Below, one piece after another: positions 20,544 to 30,329 of a stretch of DNA of 64,000 nucleotides. Source of the stretch: Pseudomonas sp. Irchel 3E13 (GTDB taxonomy: Bacteria; Pseudomonadota; Gammaproteobacteria; Pseudomonadales; Pseudomonadaceae); assembly GCF_900187455.1 (NCBI RefSeq), contig NZ_FYDX01000024.1, positions 19,573-83,572 of the forward strand. Reading direction: 5' to 3'. Under the pieces are notes generated by a model. The model saw only the letters and a list, made by a program, of their open reading frames with translations, was not told where the DNA came from and searched no databases. How positions within the stretch are numbered: the stretch's first letter is position 1; every line of letters begins with the position of its first letter. The position numbers and the translations under genes are program-made.

Positions 20544-20813
20544 ATGGCACTCAGCGTTGAAGAAAAAGCACAGATCGTTGGCGACTACCAGCAAGCTGCT
20601 GGTGACACCGGTAGCCCGGAAGTTCAGGTTGCTCTGCTGACCGCCAACATCAACAAGCTGCAAGGCCACTTCAAGGCCAACGGCAAAGACCACCACTCCC
20701 GTCGTGGTCTGATCCGCATGGTAAACCAGCGCCGCAAGCTGCTGGACTACCTGAAAGGTAAAGACGCCACTCGTTACAGCGCCCTGATCGGTCGTCTGGG
20801 TCTGCGTCGCTAA
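20544..20813 (+). CDS. rpsO: 30S ribosomal protein S15
   Basis: Primary 16S rRNA-binding protein of the 30S platform, also contacting the 50S in bridge B4. 89 residues, exact family length. Signature segments are GDTGSPEVQVALLTANI near residue 22, HHSRRGLIRMVNQRRKLLDYL near residue 50 (HHSRRGL the key core), and the C-terminal YSALIGRLGLRR. Preceded by a 150-base gap with strong secondary structure and GGAG upstream of the ATG. pnp follows after 252 bases. Confidence 0.99.
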   Translation: MALSVEEKAQIVGDYQQAAGDTGSPEVQVALLTANINKLQGHFKANGKDHHSRRGLIRMVNQRRKLLDYLKGKDATRYSALIGRLGLRR

Positions 20814-20922
20814 TAGCGGCCTGGCCAGTGGTGTGCGCGGCGTGCTGCGGTCTTCAGCCAAGAGCTTTCGCTCCATGGCTGACGAGCGCGCCGCGCGTAT
20901 CTATGAGGTTGGCAGTCTGTCT

Positions 20923-20953
20923 TGCCCGAGCGGTTTTCCGCGACGGCCGGGCA
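20923..20953 (+). other. Hairpin in the rpsO-pnp gap, possible RNase III/PNPase control site
   Basis: TGCCCG (20923-20928) pairs with CGGGCA (20948-20953), with an inner CGG-TTTT-CCG. In E. coli the rpsO-pnp intergenic RNA forms an RNase III-cleaved hairpin through which PNPase represses itself; a hairpin in the equivalent place suggests similar control. The functional claim is by analogy only. Confidence 0.4.
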
Positions 20954-21065
20954 GGCTCCCAACCTTTAGTTTTATCTGGACGGTCAATGGGGCCGATTCC
21001 CCGTTCTGCCCAAGAATTCGCAAGAAACCAGTTCCCCCAGAGCCACTAAGATAAGGTAGGAAACC

Positions 21066-23171
21066 GTGAACCCGGTAATCAAGAAATTTCAGTTCGGTCA
21101 GTCGACCGTAACCCTCGAGACTGGCCGTATCGCCCGTCAAGCATCCGGTGCCGTATTGGTCACCGTTGATAATGACGTCACCGTGCTGGTGACCGTGGTT
21201 GGCGCCAAGCACGCCGATCCGAGCAAGGGCTTCTTCCCGCTGTCCGTGCATTATCAGGAAAAGACCTACGCCGCCGGCAAGATCCCTGGTGGTTTCTTCA
21301 AGCGTGAAGGCCGTCCTTCCGAGAAAGAAACCCTGACTTCGCGTCTGATCGACCGTCCGATCCGTCCGCTGTTCCCCGAAGGCTTCATGAACGAAGTGCA
21401 GGTTGTCTGCACCGTCGTTTCCACCAGCAAGAAGACCGATCCGGACATCGCTGCGATGATCGGTACCTCGGCTGCCCTGGCCATCTCCGGCATCCCGTTC
21501 GAAGGCCCTATCGGTGCCGCGCGCGTTGCCTTCCACGAGAGCACCGGCTACCTGCTGAACCCGACCTACGAGCAACTGGCTGCCTCCAGCCTGGACATGG
21601 TCGTCGCCGGTACTTCCGACGCCGTTCTGATGGTTGAATCGGAAGCCAAAGAGCTGACCGAAGACCAGATGCTGGGTGCCGTGCTGTTTGCCCACGACGA
21701 ATTCCAGGCAGTCATCCAGGCTGTCAAAGAGCTGGCCGCCGAAGCTGCCAAGCCAACTTGGGACTGGAAACCAGCCGTTGCCAACACCGAACTGCTGAAC
21801 GCCATCCGCGCCGAATTCGGCGAAGCCGTTTCCCAGGGCTACACCATCACCGTCAAGGCCGACCGTTACGCTCGTCTGGGCGAACTGCGCGATCAGGCGA
21901 TCGCCAAGTTCTCCGGTGAAGAAGGTCAGGCTTCGGCTGGCGAAGTCAAAGAAATCTTCGGCGAAATCGAATACCGCACCGTTCGCGAAAACATCGTCAA
22001 CGGCAAGCCACGTATCGACGGTCGCGACACCAAGACCGTACGTCCGCTGAACATCGAAGTCGGTGTTCTGCCGAAGACTCACGGTTCCGCACTGTTCACC
22101 CGTGGCGAGACTCAGGCGCTGGTTGTTGCGACCCTCGGTACTGCCCGTGACGCACAGCTGCTGGACACCCTCGAAGGCGAGCGTAAAGACCCCTTCATGC
22201 TGCACTACAACTTCCCTCCGTTCTCGGTGGGCGAGTGTGGTCGCATGGGCGGTGCTGGTCGTCGTGAAATCGGTCACGGCCGTCTGGCCCGTCGTTCGGT
22301 TCAGGCCATGCTTCCAGCCGCTGACGCATTCCCGTACACCATCCGCGTTGTGTCGGAAATCACCGAATCCAACGGTTCCAGCTCGATGGCATCGGTTTGC
22401 GGTGCTTCCCTGGCACTGATGGACGCCGGTGTACCGATGAAGGCTCCGGTTGCCGGTATCGCCATGGGTCTGGTTAAAGAAGGCGAGAAGTTCGCCATTC
22501 TGACCGACATCCTCGGTGACGAAGACCACCTGGGCGACATGGACTTCAAGGTTGCCGGTACCTCCAAGGGTGTTACCGCGCTGCAGATGGACATCAAGAT
22601 CAACGGCATCACCGAAGAGATCATGGAGATCGCCCTGGGCCAAGCCCTGGAAGCGCGCCTGAACATCCTCGGTCAGATGAACCAGATCATCGGTCAGTCC
22701 CGTAGCGAGCTGTCGGAAAATGCTCCGACCATGATCGCGATGAAGATCGACACCGACAAGATCCGTGACGTCATCGGTAAAGGCGGCGCGACCATCCGTG
22801 GTATCTGTGAAGAAACCAAGGCTTCGATCGATATCGAAGACGACGGCTCGATCAAGATCTTCGGCGAAACCAAAGATGCAGCAGAAGCAGCGCGTCAGCG
22901 CGTTCTGAGCATCACTGCCGAAGCCGAGATCGGCAAGATCTACGTCGGCAAGGTAGAGCGCATCGTCGACTTCGGCGCCTTCGTCAACATCCTGCCGGGC
23001 AAGGACGGTCTGGTTCACATCTCCATGCTGAGCGACGCTCGCGTAGAGAAAGTGACCGACATCCTGAAAGAAGGTCAGGAAGTTGAAGTTCTGGTGCTGG
23101 ACGTGGACAACCGCGGTCGCATCAAGCTGTCGATCAAAGACGTTGCTGCAGCGAAGGCGTCGGGCGTTTAA
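21066..23171 (+). CDS. pnp: Polyribonucleotide nucleotidyltransferase (PNPase)
   Basis: Phosphorolytic 3'-5' exoribonuclease, a degradosome component. 701 residues: a first RNase PH domain, an alpha-helical linker, a second RNase PH domain (around GRREIGHGRLARRSV and residues 315-550, with the DILGDEDHLGDMDFKVAG catalytic acid cluster), then KH (IGKGGATIRGI) and S1 (KVERIVDFGAFVNI) RNA-binding domains. Start is GTG with AGGA upstream. An intrinsic terminator follows the stop, ending the translation/RNA cluster. Confidence 0.99.
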   Translation: MNPVIKKFQFGQSTVTLETGRIARQASGAVLVTVDNDVTVLVTVVGAKHADPSKGFFPLSVHYQEKTYAAGKIPGGFFKREGRPSEKETLTSRLIDRPIRPLFPEGFMNEVQVVCTVVSTSKKTDPDIAAMIGTSAALAISGIPFEGPIGAARVAFHESTGYLLNPTYEQLAASSLDMVVAGTSDAVLMVESEAKELTEDQMLGAVLFAHDEFQAVIQAVKELAAEAAKPTWDWKPAVANTELLNAIRAEFGEAVSQGYTITVKADRYARLGELRDQAIAKFSGEEGQASAGEVKEIFGEIEYRTVRENIVNGKPRIDGRDTKTVRPLNIEVGVLPKTHGSALFTRGETQALVVATLGTARDAQLLDTLEGERKDPFMLHYNFPPFSVGECGRMGGAGRREIGHGRLARRSVQAMLPAADAFPYTIRVVSEITESNGSSSMASVCGASLALMDAGVPMKAPVAGIAMGLVKEGEKFAILTDILGDEDHLGDMDFKVAGTSKGVTALQMDIKINGITEEIMEIALGQALEARLNILGQMNQIIGQSRSELSENAPTMIAMKIDTDKIRDVIGKGGATIRGICEETKASIDIEDDGSIKIFGETKDAAEAARQRVLSITAEAEIGKIYVGKVERIVDFGAFVNILPGKDGLVHISMLSDARVEKVTDILKEGQEVEVLVLDVDNRGRIKLSIKDVAAAKASGV

Positions 23172-23184
23172 CTCCCGGCTTTCG

Positions 23185-23212
23185 AAAAAGGACCCTCCGG
23201 GGTCCTTTTTTT
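23185..23212 (+). terminator. Intrinsic terminator after pnp
   Basis: AAAAAGGACCC-TCCG-GGGTCCTTTTT: a 10-bp stem with a four-base loop and seven T, 13 bases after the pnp stop. Confidence 0.95.
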
Positions 23213-23232
23213 ATGCGCGCGAATTGATGGGA

Positions 23233-23280
23233 CAACTTGCATCTTGCATGCGCAATAACGCGGCAACTTGCAATTTGCAC
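23233..23280 (+). promoter_or_regulatory. Direct repeat CAACTTGCAnnTTGCA, possible activator site
   Basis: Two copies of CAACTTGCAnnTTGCA begin at 23233 and 23264, offset by 31 bases, close to three helical turns. They sit about 90-140 bases upstream of the predicted start from the sigma-54-like promoter of the BON-domain gene, the position expected for an enhancer-binding protein. The binding protein is unknown to me; the sequence does not match the NtrC consensus. Confidence 0.45.
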
Positions 23281-23344
23281 GATCCCGGCATTTTCGTATT
23301 TACGTAAGTTACTGTTTCTAAACGATTTTTAAGATATCAAAAAC

Positions 23345-23360
23345 TGGCACAGCGTCTGCA
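23345..23360 (+). promoter_or_regulatory. Sigma-54-type promoter before the BON-domain gene
   Basis: TGGCACAGCGTCTGCA has the invariant GG (23346-23347) and GC (23358-23359) ten bases apart and matches TGGCAC-N5-TTGC except for one T. Predicted start about 23371, leaving a roughly 58-base leader to the ATG. Confidence 0.6.
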
Positions 23361-23428
23361 ATGTAAGGATTACACCTGCCACCAGGACCTTTCGGTGGCA
23401 GATTTCTCGAAAAACAGGAGTGTCTCGT

Positions 23429-23782
23429 ATGAAGAAGTTCGCTATTGCTGCTGCCACCGCTACTGCCCTGACTCTGACCATGGCCAACGTAGCGTTCGCC
23501 CAACAGCCAACCACCCAGGCGCCACTGACTCTTGCGGCCGGTGAAGTGACCAAGGCCAAGGAAGCCACTTCCGACACCTGGATCACCACCAAGGTAAAAG
23601 CTGATCTGGTTACCGAGAAAGGTATTCCTGGTACCGACATCAAAGTCGAAACCAACAAAGGCGTAGTGTCGCTGTCGTCCGACGTGGCAGTGTCCTCGTC
23701 GCAGAAAGACATGGCAGTTGCCATCGCCAAGAAAATCAAAGGCGTACAGGCCGTATCGGCTGATGGCCTGAAAACCAACTGA
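23429..23782 (+). CDS. Periplasmic BON-domain protein
   Basis: 117 residues. A Sec signal peptide (MKKFAIAAATATALTLTMANVAFA) ending in an AFA cleavage site about residue 24 is split from the mature part, which carries one BON domain: DTWITTKVKADLVTE, then IKVETNKGVVSLSSDV and a final helix plus KKIKGVQAVSADGL. BON domains bind phospholipid or envelope surfaces (OsmY, DolP); the precise role here is unknown. I chose the ATG at 23429 with AGGAG 8 bases upstream rather than the GTG at 23420. It stands alone between two terminators, with its own sigma-54-like promoter. Confidence 0.85.
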   Translation: MKKFAIAAATATALTLTMANVAFAQQPTTQAPLTLAAGEVTKAKEATSDTWITTKVKADLVTEKGIPGTDIKVETNKGVVSLSSDVAVSSSQKDMAVAIAKKIKGVQAVSADGLKTN

Positions 23783-23846
23783 TTGGTTCGTCCCGCTCGC
23801 TGACCCTGACGGTTCATGCGACAGCCCAAAAGGATTTGGGCGCACG

Positions 23847-23875
23847 GAGCCCCGGCAATGCCGGGGCTCTTTTTT
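23847..23875 (+). terminator. Intrinsic terminator after the BON-domain gene
   Basis: AGCCCCGGC-AAT-GCCGGGGCT followed by seven T after one C. No T run exists on the other strand, so it serves the plus-strand gene only. Confidence 0.95.
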
Positions 23876-23887
23876 GTCGGTCGAAAA

Positions 23888-26839
23888 CTACTCGGCGTCG
23901 AGGTGCAGAGGTGAGATCACCCGGCCATCGGACTCGGCCTGGCCCAGGCTGGCATCGACGAAGTAGACCCGCTCGTCTTCCAGCTTGCCCTTGTCCACCA
24001 GGTAATCCTTGATGCTGCTGGCCCTTGCCTGGCCGAGCTGACGCAGCAGTACAGCGCTCTCCGCCCAGGTCTTGAGCACGGCATCACGCATCTGGCCGAC
24101 ACGCTGCTCTGTGTCCAGTTGCTCCCACTCCACGGGCGGTTGCTGCTTGAGACGGGTGCGGTAGATGCCTTCAAGCATCGCCGGCTTATCGCCTTCCGGC
24201 ACCTGCAGCATCGACGCCTGGGCCGGGACTTTGTCGCCGCGGCGCTGGAGGATCTTGTAGTAGGTGCTCTGGTATTCACGCTCCAGTCGTTGCTGGGCAA
24301 TCAATGGGCCGTCGCTGCTCTGGGCGCTGGTGCCTTCGATTTCCAGGCGCAGGGCGGGGCGTTCTTTCAGGGCAGCGGACAGCTTGTCCAGGGCACCCTG
24401 GGCATCAGTGCTCAGATCGCTGGAGCCGGGGGCGAAGGCGACGTTGCCGAGATCCTCGGAGCCGCCACCGGCAATCAGCCCACCGATGAACTTGAACGGC
24501 GCCTGCGCCGCGCGCAGCACCAGATTGCGCAAGGTTTGCCAAACGATCGGCATGACGCTGAACTGCGGGTTGTTCAGGTCCCCGGTGACCGGCAACTCGA
24601 TGGAAATCTTGCCCTCGGTGTCCTTGAGTAGTGCCACCGCAAGGCGGATCGGCAGGTCCACGGCATCCGGGCTGTCGACCTTCTCGCCCAGTTGCAACTG
24701 CTCCACCACCACCTTGTTCTCGGCCTTGAGCTGGCCGTTGGTAATCACATAGTGCAGGTCGAGATTCAGCCGGCCCTTGCGGATGCGGAAACCGGCGAAC
24801 TTGCCGGAATAGGGTGTCAACGTGGTGAGCTCGACCCGGCGGAAGCTGGTGGCGATATCAAGGCTGGCCATCGGATTGAACGGGTTGAGCGCGCCCTTGA
24901 TGATGACTGGCGCGTAACGGTCGACCTTGCCTTTCACGTCGACCTTGGCCGGCTTCGGCTGGCGATTGTCGATGGTGCCGATCTGGCCGTTGAGCTGCTG
25001 GACCGCCGTGGCGAAGTTGGGCGTGAGGCTGAAGTCGGCGAAGTTGGCCGAGCCGTCGTTGATGTCGATCTGACCGATATGCACGCCCAGAGGCTTGTCG
25101 TTGCCCGGCGCGGCTTTGGCCTGGCTTTTCGCGCCGCTGTCGGCAGGTTGCGGGATCAACAGGTCGTCGACGTTGGTGGTGCGGTCCTCGTTGATCATGA
25201 AGCGCGCGTAAGGCTGGAGCAGATTGACCTTGGCGATGCTCAGGGCATCACCGTGACGGTATTCGATGCCGTCCAGATCGAGTTGCTGCCATTTGACGAA
25301 GTCGCGGTTCTTGATGGTGTCCAGGGTGTGCAACTGGTTGACCCGGGCCTTGCCCGTAATGGCAAAGGCCAGTGGCTCGGTGCTCTTGAGGTCGACATTA
25401 AGGTCGCTGCCGAGCATGCCGCTACGCAGTTCCAGGCGAATGAACGGGCTGATGTAGGCCTGGGCAATACGCAAGTCGATGTCTTGGGTGCTGACCTTGA
25501 GCTTCGCCGTGACCGGCGCCAGGTTGACCTCGCCGGACGCCTGCAGCTTGCCCTGTTTGCCGACGCCGCTGTCGAGCTTGAGGGTAAAGGGCGATTTGTT
25601 CAGGCTGTCGAAATTCTGCAGATCAACGTTGATCGGGCCGACATCAAGGGCGACGGCTTCCTTTTGCGTGCGATCGGCCAGATGCACCTGATAGTTGCGC
25701 AACTGGGTGTCGCGCAACAGCACTTGCCATGGCTTGCCGGGAGCATCCTGCGCGGCTTTTTCCTTGGCGGAAGGCTCAGCGGTGGCTGGCTCGGCTTTCT
25801 CCTTGGGAGTGGCCTTGGCTGGTTGGCTAGCGAACAGTTTCTGCCAATCCAGTTGCCCGTCGGCTTCAAGAGCTGCCCAGGTTTCCAACTGTTCGCTGCG
25901 AATCTTGCCGACGGTCACCAACTGCTTCGCCAGGTCTACCGAGCTTTCCGACACGTCCAGCCTGGCCAGGCGCACCAGCGGGCGACCATCGGGGGCCTTG
26001 ATCGCAAAGGACGCGATGCTCAGCGCGGTGTTGTCCAGCAGAAGCTCGGTCTCCTTGGCCAGGCTGATGCTGTAGTCGGTCTGCAGGTTGTACACGCCGT
26101 TTTCCAGCACCAGCGGAACGGCGTCACGCACATAAGGCCAGAACGCCTTCATTTTCCCGTCGGTGATTTTCAGCGTGCCCTTGGAGGCGATCGGCGACAG
26201 GCTGAACGTGCCGCTCCAGTCGATGTGTCCACCGTTCGGACCGGCCGCCACCAGGGTCATGTCGGTGTTGTCGTCGGGCAGGGTGCTGAGGTTTTTCAGC
26301 TCCAGGTTCATCGAGTCGTAGAGGAATTCGATTGGCTCGCTTGGGCGGTCATCCTGGAAGTGCAGGTAGCCGTCGCTCAGGCGGATGCTGCCGATGCGCA
26401 GCGGGAACGGATCGCTGGCCGGCGCTTCGGGCTTCGCCTCGCTCGGCGGCAGCTTGAACAGCTGGGTCAGGTTCAGGCTGCCGTCCTTGGCGAACAACAG
26501 CTCGGTGCGCGGTTTGACCAGTTCGACGCTGTCCAGGTGCAGGGCGCCGCTCCACAGGCTGTCCAGTTGCAGATTGGCGTACAGGCGTTCGAAGCCGATC
26601 TGCTCCTTGCCCGGGTCACCGATCTGCAGGCCCCAGACCGTCAGTTCCAGGCTGAACGGGTTGAGTTCGATGCGCTGCAACTGTGCCGGTACGGTGGCGT
26701 ATTGGGCCAGTTGCTGGTTGGCAATGCGAAGGGCGACGCCGGGAAGGATGAAGAAGCCAAGAAGGCTGTACAGGGCGAGGGCGGCCAGCAGGGCGCCGAG
26801 GGCGCGGGTCAATCCTTTGGACATGTGCGGCATCTGCAT
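23888..26839 (-). CDS. Giant DUF748 envelope protein (AsmA/TamB-like)
   Basis: About 983 residues; an uncleaved N-terminal membrane helix (ALGALLAALALYSLLGFFIL), then long repetitive beta-rich periplasmic sequence with DUF748 features. AsmA/TamB/YhdP relatives are elongated bridges thought to move or organise phospholipids between membranes; that role is inferred here. The last quarter contains VAFAPGSSDLSTDAQGALD followed by KLSAAL and LRLEIEG, resembling an OmpA-type peptidoglycan-binding core. An Ala/Lys/Glu/Pro-rich low-complexity stretch lies near residues 345-365. The start is uncertain: three in-frame ATGs lie within six codons (26839, 26833, 26824) and none has a good ribosome site. 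Confidence 0.8.
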   Translation of the reverse strand: MQMPHMSKGLTRALGALLAALALYSLLGFFILPGVALRIANQQLAQYATVPAQLQRIELNPFSLELTVWGLQIGDPGKEQIGFERLYANLQLDSLWSGALHLDSVELVKPRTELLFAKDGSLNLTQLFKLPPSEAKPEAPASDPFPLRIGSIRLSDGYLHFQDDRPSEPIEFLYDSMNLELKNLSTLPDDNTDMTLVAAGPNGGHIDWSGTFSLSPIASKGTLKITDGKMKAFWPYVRDAVPLVLENGVYNLQTDYSISLAKETELLLDNTALSIASFAIKAPDGRPLVRLARLDVSESSVDLAKQLVTVGKIRSEQLETWAALEADGQLDWQKLFASQPAKATPKEKAEPATAEPSAKEKAAQDAPGKPWQVLLRDTQLRNYQVHLADRTQKEAVALDVGPINVDLQNFDSLNKSPFTLKLDSGVGKQGKLQASGEVNLAPVTAKLKVSTQDIDLRIAQAYISPFIRLELRSGMLGSDLNVDLKSTEPLAFAITGKARVNQLHTLDTIKNRDFVKWQQLDLDGIEYRHGDALSIAKVNLLQPYARFMINEDRTTNVDDLLIPQPADSGAKSQAKAAPGNDKPLGVHIGQIDINDGSANFADFSLTPNFATAVQQLNGQIGTIDNRQPKPAKVDVKGKVDRYAPVIIKGALNPFNPMASLDIATSFRRVELTTLTPYSGKFAGFRIRKGRLNLDLHYVITNGQLKAENKVVVEQLQLGEKVDSPDAVDLPIRLAVALLKDTEGKISIELPVTGDLNNPQFSVMPIVWQTLRNLVLRAAQAPFKFIGGLIAGGGSEDLGNVAFAPGSSDLSTDAQGALDKLSAALKERPALRLEIEGTSAQSSDGPLIAQQRLEREYQSTYYKILQRRGDKVPAQASMLQVPEGDKPAMLEGIYRTRLKQQPPVEWEQLDTEQRVGQMRDAVLKTWAESAVLLRQLGQARASSIKDYLVDKGKLEDERVYFVDASLGQAESDGRVISPLHLDAE

Positions 26840-26923
26840 AGGAAGCGGGACGCTTAGAGTATGGCACGTTAATCGAGTTCCGGCGGTTGCCGGGAAAACC
26901 CGACAGCCCCCGGTCTGCGTGCC

Positions 26924-27940
26924 CTACAGATGCAGCACCAATGTCTTCAGCGGCGGGCGGCCATCGTGCGAAGGGAAGTCCGCGGCCGGGCTGATCACCT
27001 GCCACTCGCGCACCGGGCGACCGGCTTTCTCCGCGCAGCGCAGCACCTGTTCGCGCCAGTCGTCCATGTCGACCCGGGCCAGGTTGTTGTTGCAGATCAG
27101 CACGCCGTCTTCGGCGGTGGTCAGCAAGGCCGGTTTGAGCAGGCTTTGGTAATCGCGCAGCAGGTCAACCGTGCCGAACGCGCTTTTGGCCCAGGCCGGC
27201 GGATCGAGAAATACCAGGTCGAACTGCCGGGCTTCCAGGCGCACATAGGACGGCAGCTTCTGCCCGCGCCGCTGGCTGATGGGCAGCCCGGCCAGTTGGC
27301 GGATTGCCGGGAAGTAGTCGGACTGGATGAAGTCCATCGGTGCCAGTTGCGGATTGAGCGCACCGTTCTCGCGACCGACAGCCAGGTTGCCTTCGGCGAA
27401 ATCGAGGTTGCACACCTCGCTTGCACCGCCGGCTGCCGCGCTCAGGCCGACCCCACAGGTGTAGGAAAAGAGGTTGAGCACACTTTTGCCGGCGCTGTGC
27501 TGCTTGACCCAGCCACGGGCATTGCGCAGGTCGAGGAACAGCAGGGGATCCTGCCCGGCATGACGGCCGCGCACTCGGTAATTCAGCCCCCACTCATGGC
27601 CGACGGTGTCCTCCAACGCTTCCTCGGTCGCTTGGTACACCGTGTCCTGACGGTCGATTCGGCTGTTGCCCCGCGAGCGGTCGTTGTAGACCAGTTGCAG
27701 CGGTTGTCCGAGGCTTTGCTCGATGCTGGCGTGCAGGTCCAGCAGGGCGTCGCGTTCCAGTGTCTGGTGAAAGCTCTGCACCATGAGTTGCGGGCCGTAG
27801 CGGTCGGCGGTCAGGCCGGGCACGCCTTCCTGGCTGCCATGGAACAGGCGGTAACAGTCGGTGCCTTGGGCATGCAGTTCAGCGAGAAGGGGTTGGCGAC
27901 TATCGAGGGCGGCGCGCAGCGCCTGATTCAAGGAGGACAT
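26924..27940 (-). CDS. SAM-dependent methyltransferase, RlmI/RlmK-like family
   Basis: 338 residues, starting at MSSLNQALR. An N-terminal domain with YRLFHGSQEGVPGLTADRYG leads into a Rossmann methyltransferase: motif I VLNLFSYTCGVGLSAAAGG, the DPPAWAKS active-site loop, and an ICNNNLARVD strand. These belong to the COG1092-type family that includes 23S rRNA m5C methyltransferases; the N-terminal PUA domain of RlmI is not obvious, so the substrate is uncertain. The frame is open upstream to 28087 but that extension overlaps the thiolase gene. Same strand as and 76 bases after the thiolase gene. Confidence 0.75.
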   Translation of the reverse strand: MSSLNQALRAALDSRQPLLAELHAQGTDCYRLFHGSQEGVPGLTADRYGPQLMVQSFHQTLERDALLDLHASIEQSLGQPLQLVYNDRSRGNSRIDRQDTVYQATEEALEDTVGHEWGLNYRVRGRHAGQDPLLFLDLRNARGWVKQHSAGKSVLNLFSYTCGVGLSAAAGGASEVCNLDFAEGNLAVGRENGALNPQLAPMDFIQSDYFPAIRQLAGLPISQRRGQKLPSYVRLEARQFDLVFLDPPAWAKSAFGTVDLLRDYQSLLKPALLTTAEDGVLICNNNLARVDMDDWREQVLRCAEKAGRPVREWQVISPAADFPSHDGRPPLKTLVLHL

Positions 27941-28016
27941 GCACGGGGCCTTGGTTGCGGGCGTGCAGTTTACCGTCGGGGCGGAGGAGGGGCCAGCGCG
28001 GCCCCTCCCGTGTCGA

Positions 28017-29195
<1,179 letters not shown>

Positions 29196-29330
29196 GCGCG
29201 GGTCCTCATTATTGTTGGATTTAGCGTGGGAACGCTGAAGCTTCTGTGGCTTCGATCGGGCGACATAGTGGCATAGATGGCGGTGGATTGGAGATGTCCG
29301 GTGCCGAGGCCCTCAAGCGTAGCGCCGGGC

Positions 29331-30200
29331 TTAACTGATCCCCATCCGCCGCCGTGCCCGGTGCGCCGATCCATCGCGCATCGCCCAGCGCAGCACCGGG
29401 GCCACCGTATTGATGCCCAGTCCGACCGCTCGCTGTTTCAGCGCTCCTTGCCTGAGCGCGAGCATGTCCGCGGCCCAGTCCGGCAGCAGCCCAATCCCGG
29501 CCTGCATCATCAGGCTGCCGACCGGCTTGGCCAGACGGCTCGGCGCCGGGGCGTCGAGCAGGACGCGGAGCACTTCGCGGCTGCGTTCATCACACTGGAG
29601 TTGCGGGCGCATGCGTCGCAGGTAGTCCGCGACTTCCTGGCGGGAGCGCGGCACATCGCGAGCACCGAGGCGTTCGGCGATCAGGGCGATTTCGTTGTAA
29701 TAGGCGTCCTGCGCCGCGTCGCTCAAGTGCGGGTTGCGGTAGCGCAGGTGAGCGGCGAGGAAGCTGCTCACTTCGGCGACATGCACCCAGGTCAGCAGGT
29801 CCGGGTCACTGGCGGCATACGGGCGACCATCTGCGGCGGTGCCGACGACCTGCAGGTGGATGGTGCGTACCCGCTCGATCAGCCAGTTGGCGTCGCGGGT
29901 CGAGCCGAAAGTGGTACCGGAGATGAACTGGCTGGTGCGGCGCAGGCGGCCGAGCATGTCCTCGCGGAAGTTGGAGTGATCCCAGACGCCTGCCAGCGCC
30001 AGCGGGTGCAGGACCTGCAGCATCAGGGCGCTGATGCCACCGACCAGCATGCTGGGAAAGTCGCCGTGCACTTGCCAGCACACGCTTTGCGGGCCGAACA
30101 GGCCGGGGTCGCCCTTGGGGTTTTCCAGGTCGAGCTGGCCGAGGGCGAGGCCGGTGAGGCTCATGACTTGGGTTTCGATACGGCGGCGAAGGGGTTCCAT
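29331..30200 (-). CDS. DUF2236 / MpaB-family oxygenase-like protein
   Basis: 289 residues with the DUF2236 pattern: VGGISALMLQVLHPLALAG near residue 53, DHSNFREDMLGRLRRT, a TTFGSTRDA segment, WVHVAEVSSFL, and YYNEIALIAERLG. Family members include haem-dependent latex-cleaving oxygenases and fungal MpaB; many bacterial members have no known substrate. No signal peptide is seen, so it is probably cytoplasmic. The ends are AT-poor and flanked by a REP palindrome upstream; no operon partner is evident. Confidence 0.8.
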   Translation of the reverse strand: MEPLRRRIETQVMSLTGLALGQLDLENPKGDPGLFGPQSVCWQVHGDFPSMLVGGISALMLQVLHPLALAGVWDHSNFREDMLGRLRRTSQFISGTTFGSTRDANWLIERVRTIHLQVVGTAADGRPYAASDPDLLTWVHVAEVSSFLAAHLRYRNPHLSDAAQDAYYNEIALIAERLGARDVPRSRQEVADYLRRMRPQLQCDERSREVLRVLLDAPAPSRLAKPVGSLMMQAGIGLLPDWAADMLALRQGALKQRAVGLGINTVAPVLRWAMRDGSAHRARRRMGIS

Positions 30201-30248
30201 GGGGGCCTTGATGTCGGTTTCCGAAGCGTGGGGGCGCTGTGCAGCCTT

Positions 30249-30301
30249 ATCGCGAGCAAGCTCGCTCCTACGGGCATTGTAGGAGCGAGCTTGCTCGCGA
30301 T
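30249..30301. repeat. REPIN: two inverted REP copies
   Basis: A perfect 23-bp inverted repeat with a 7-base loop. Each arm reads ATCGCGAGCAAGCTCGCTCC then TAC, and itself holds the palindrome CGAGC-AA-GCTCG. This is the REP sequence widespread in P. fluorescens-group intergenic regions and mobilised as doublets by RAYT transposases. It lies between the acs stop and the DUF2236 start, both on the minus strand. Confidence 0.92.
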
Positions 30302-30329
30302 AGGTCCCCCAATCCAGGGAAACGTTCTA

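Noticed and set aside
24692..26857. Plus-strand open frame of about 720 codons opposite the DUF748 gene
   Set aside because: Shadow frame rich in Val/Gln/Arg/Asp with no recognisable domain; the minus-strand frame has a membrane anchor and family features.
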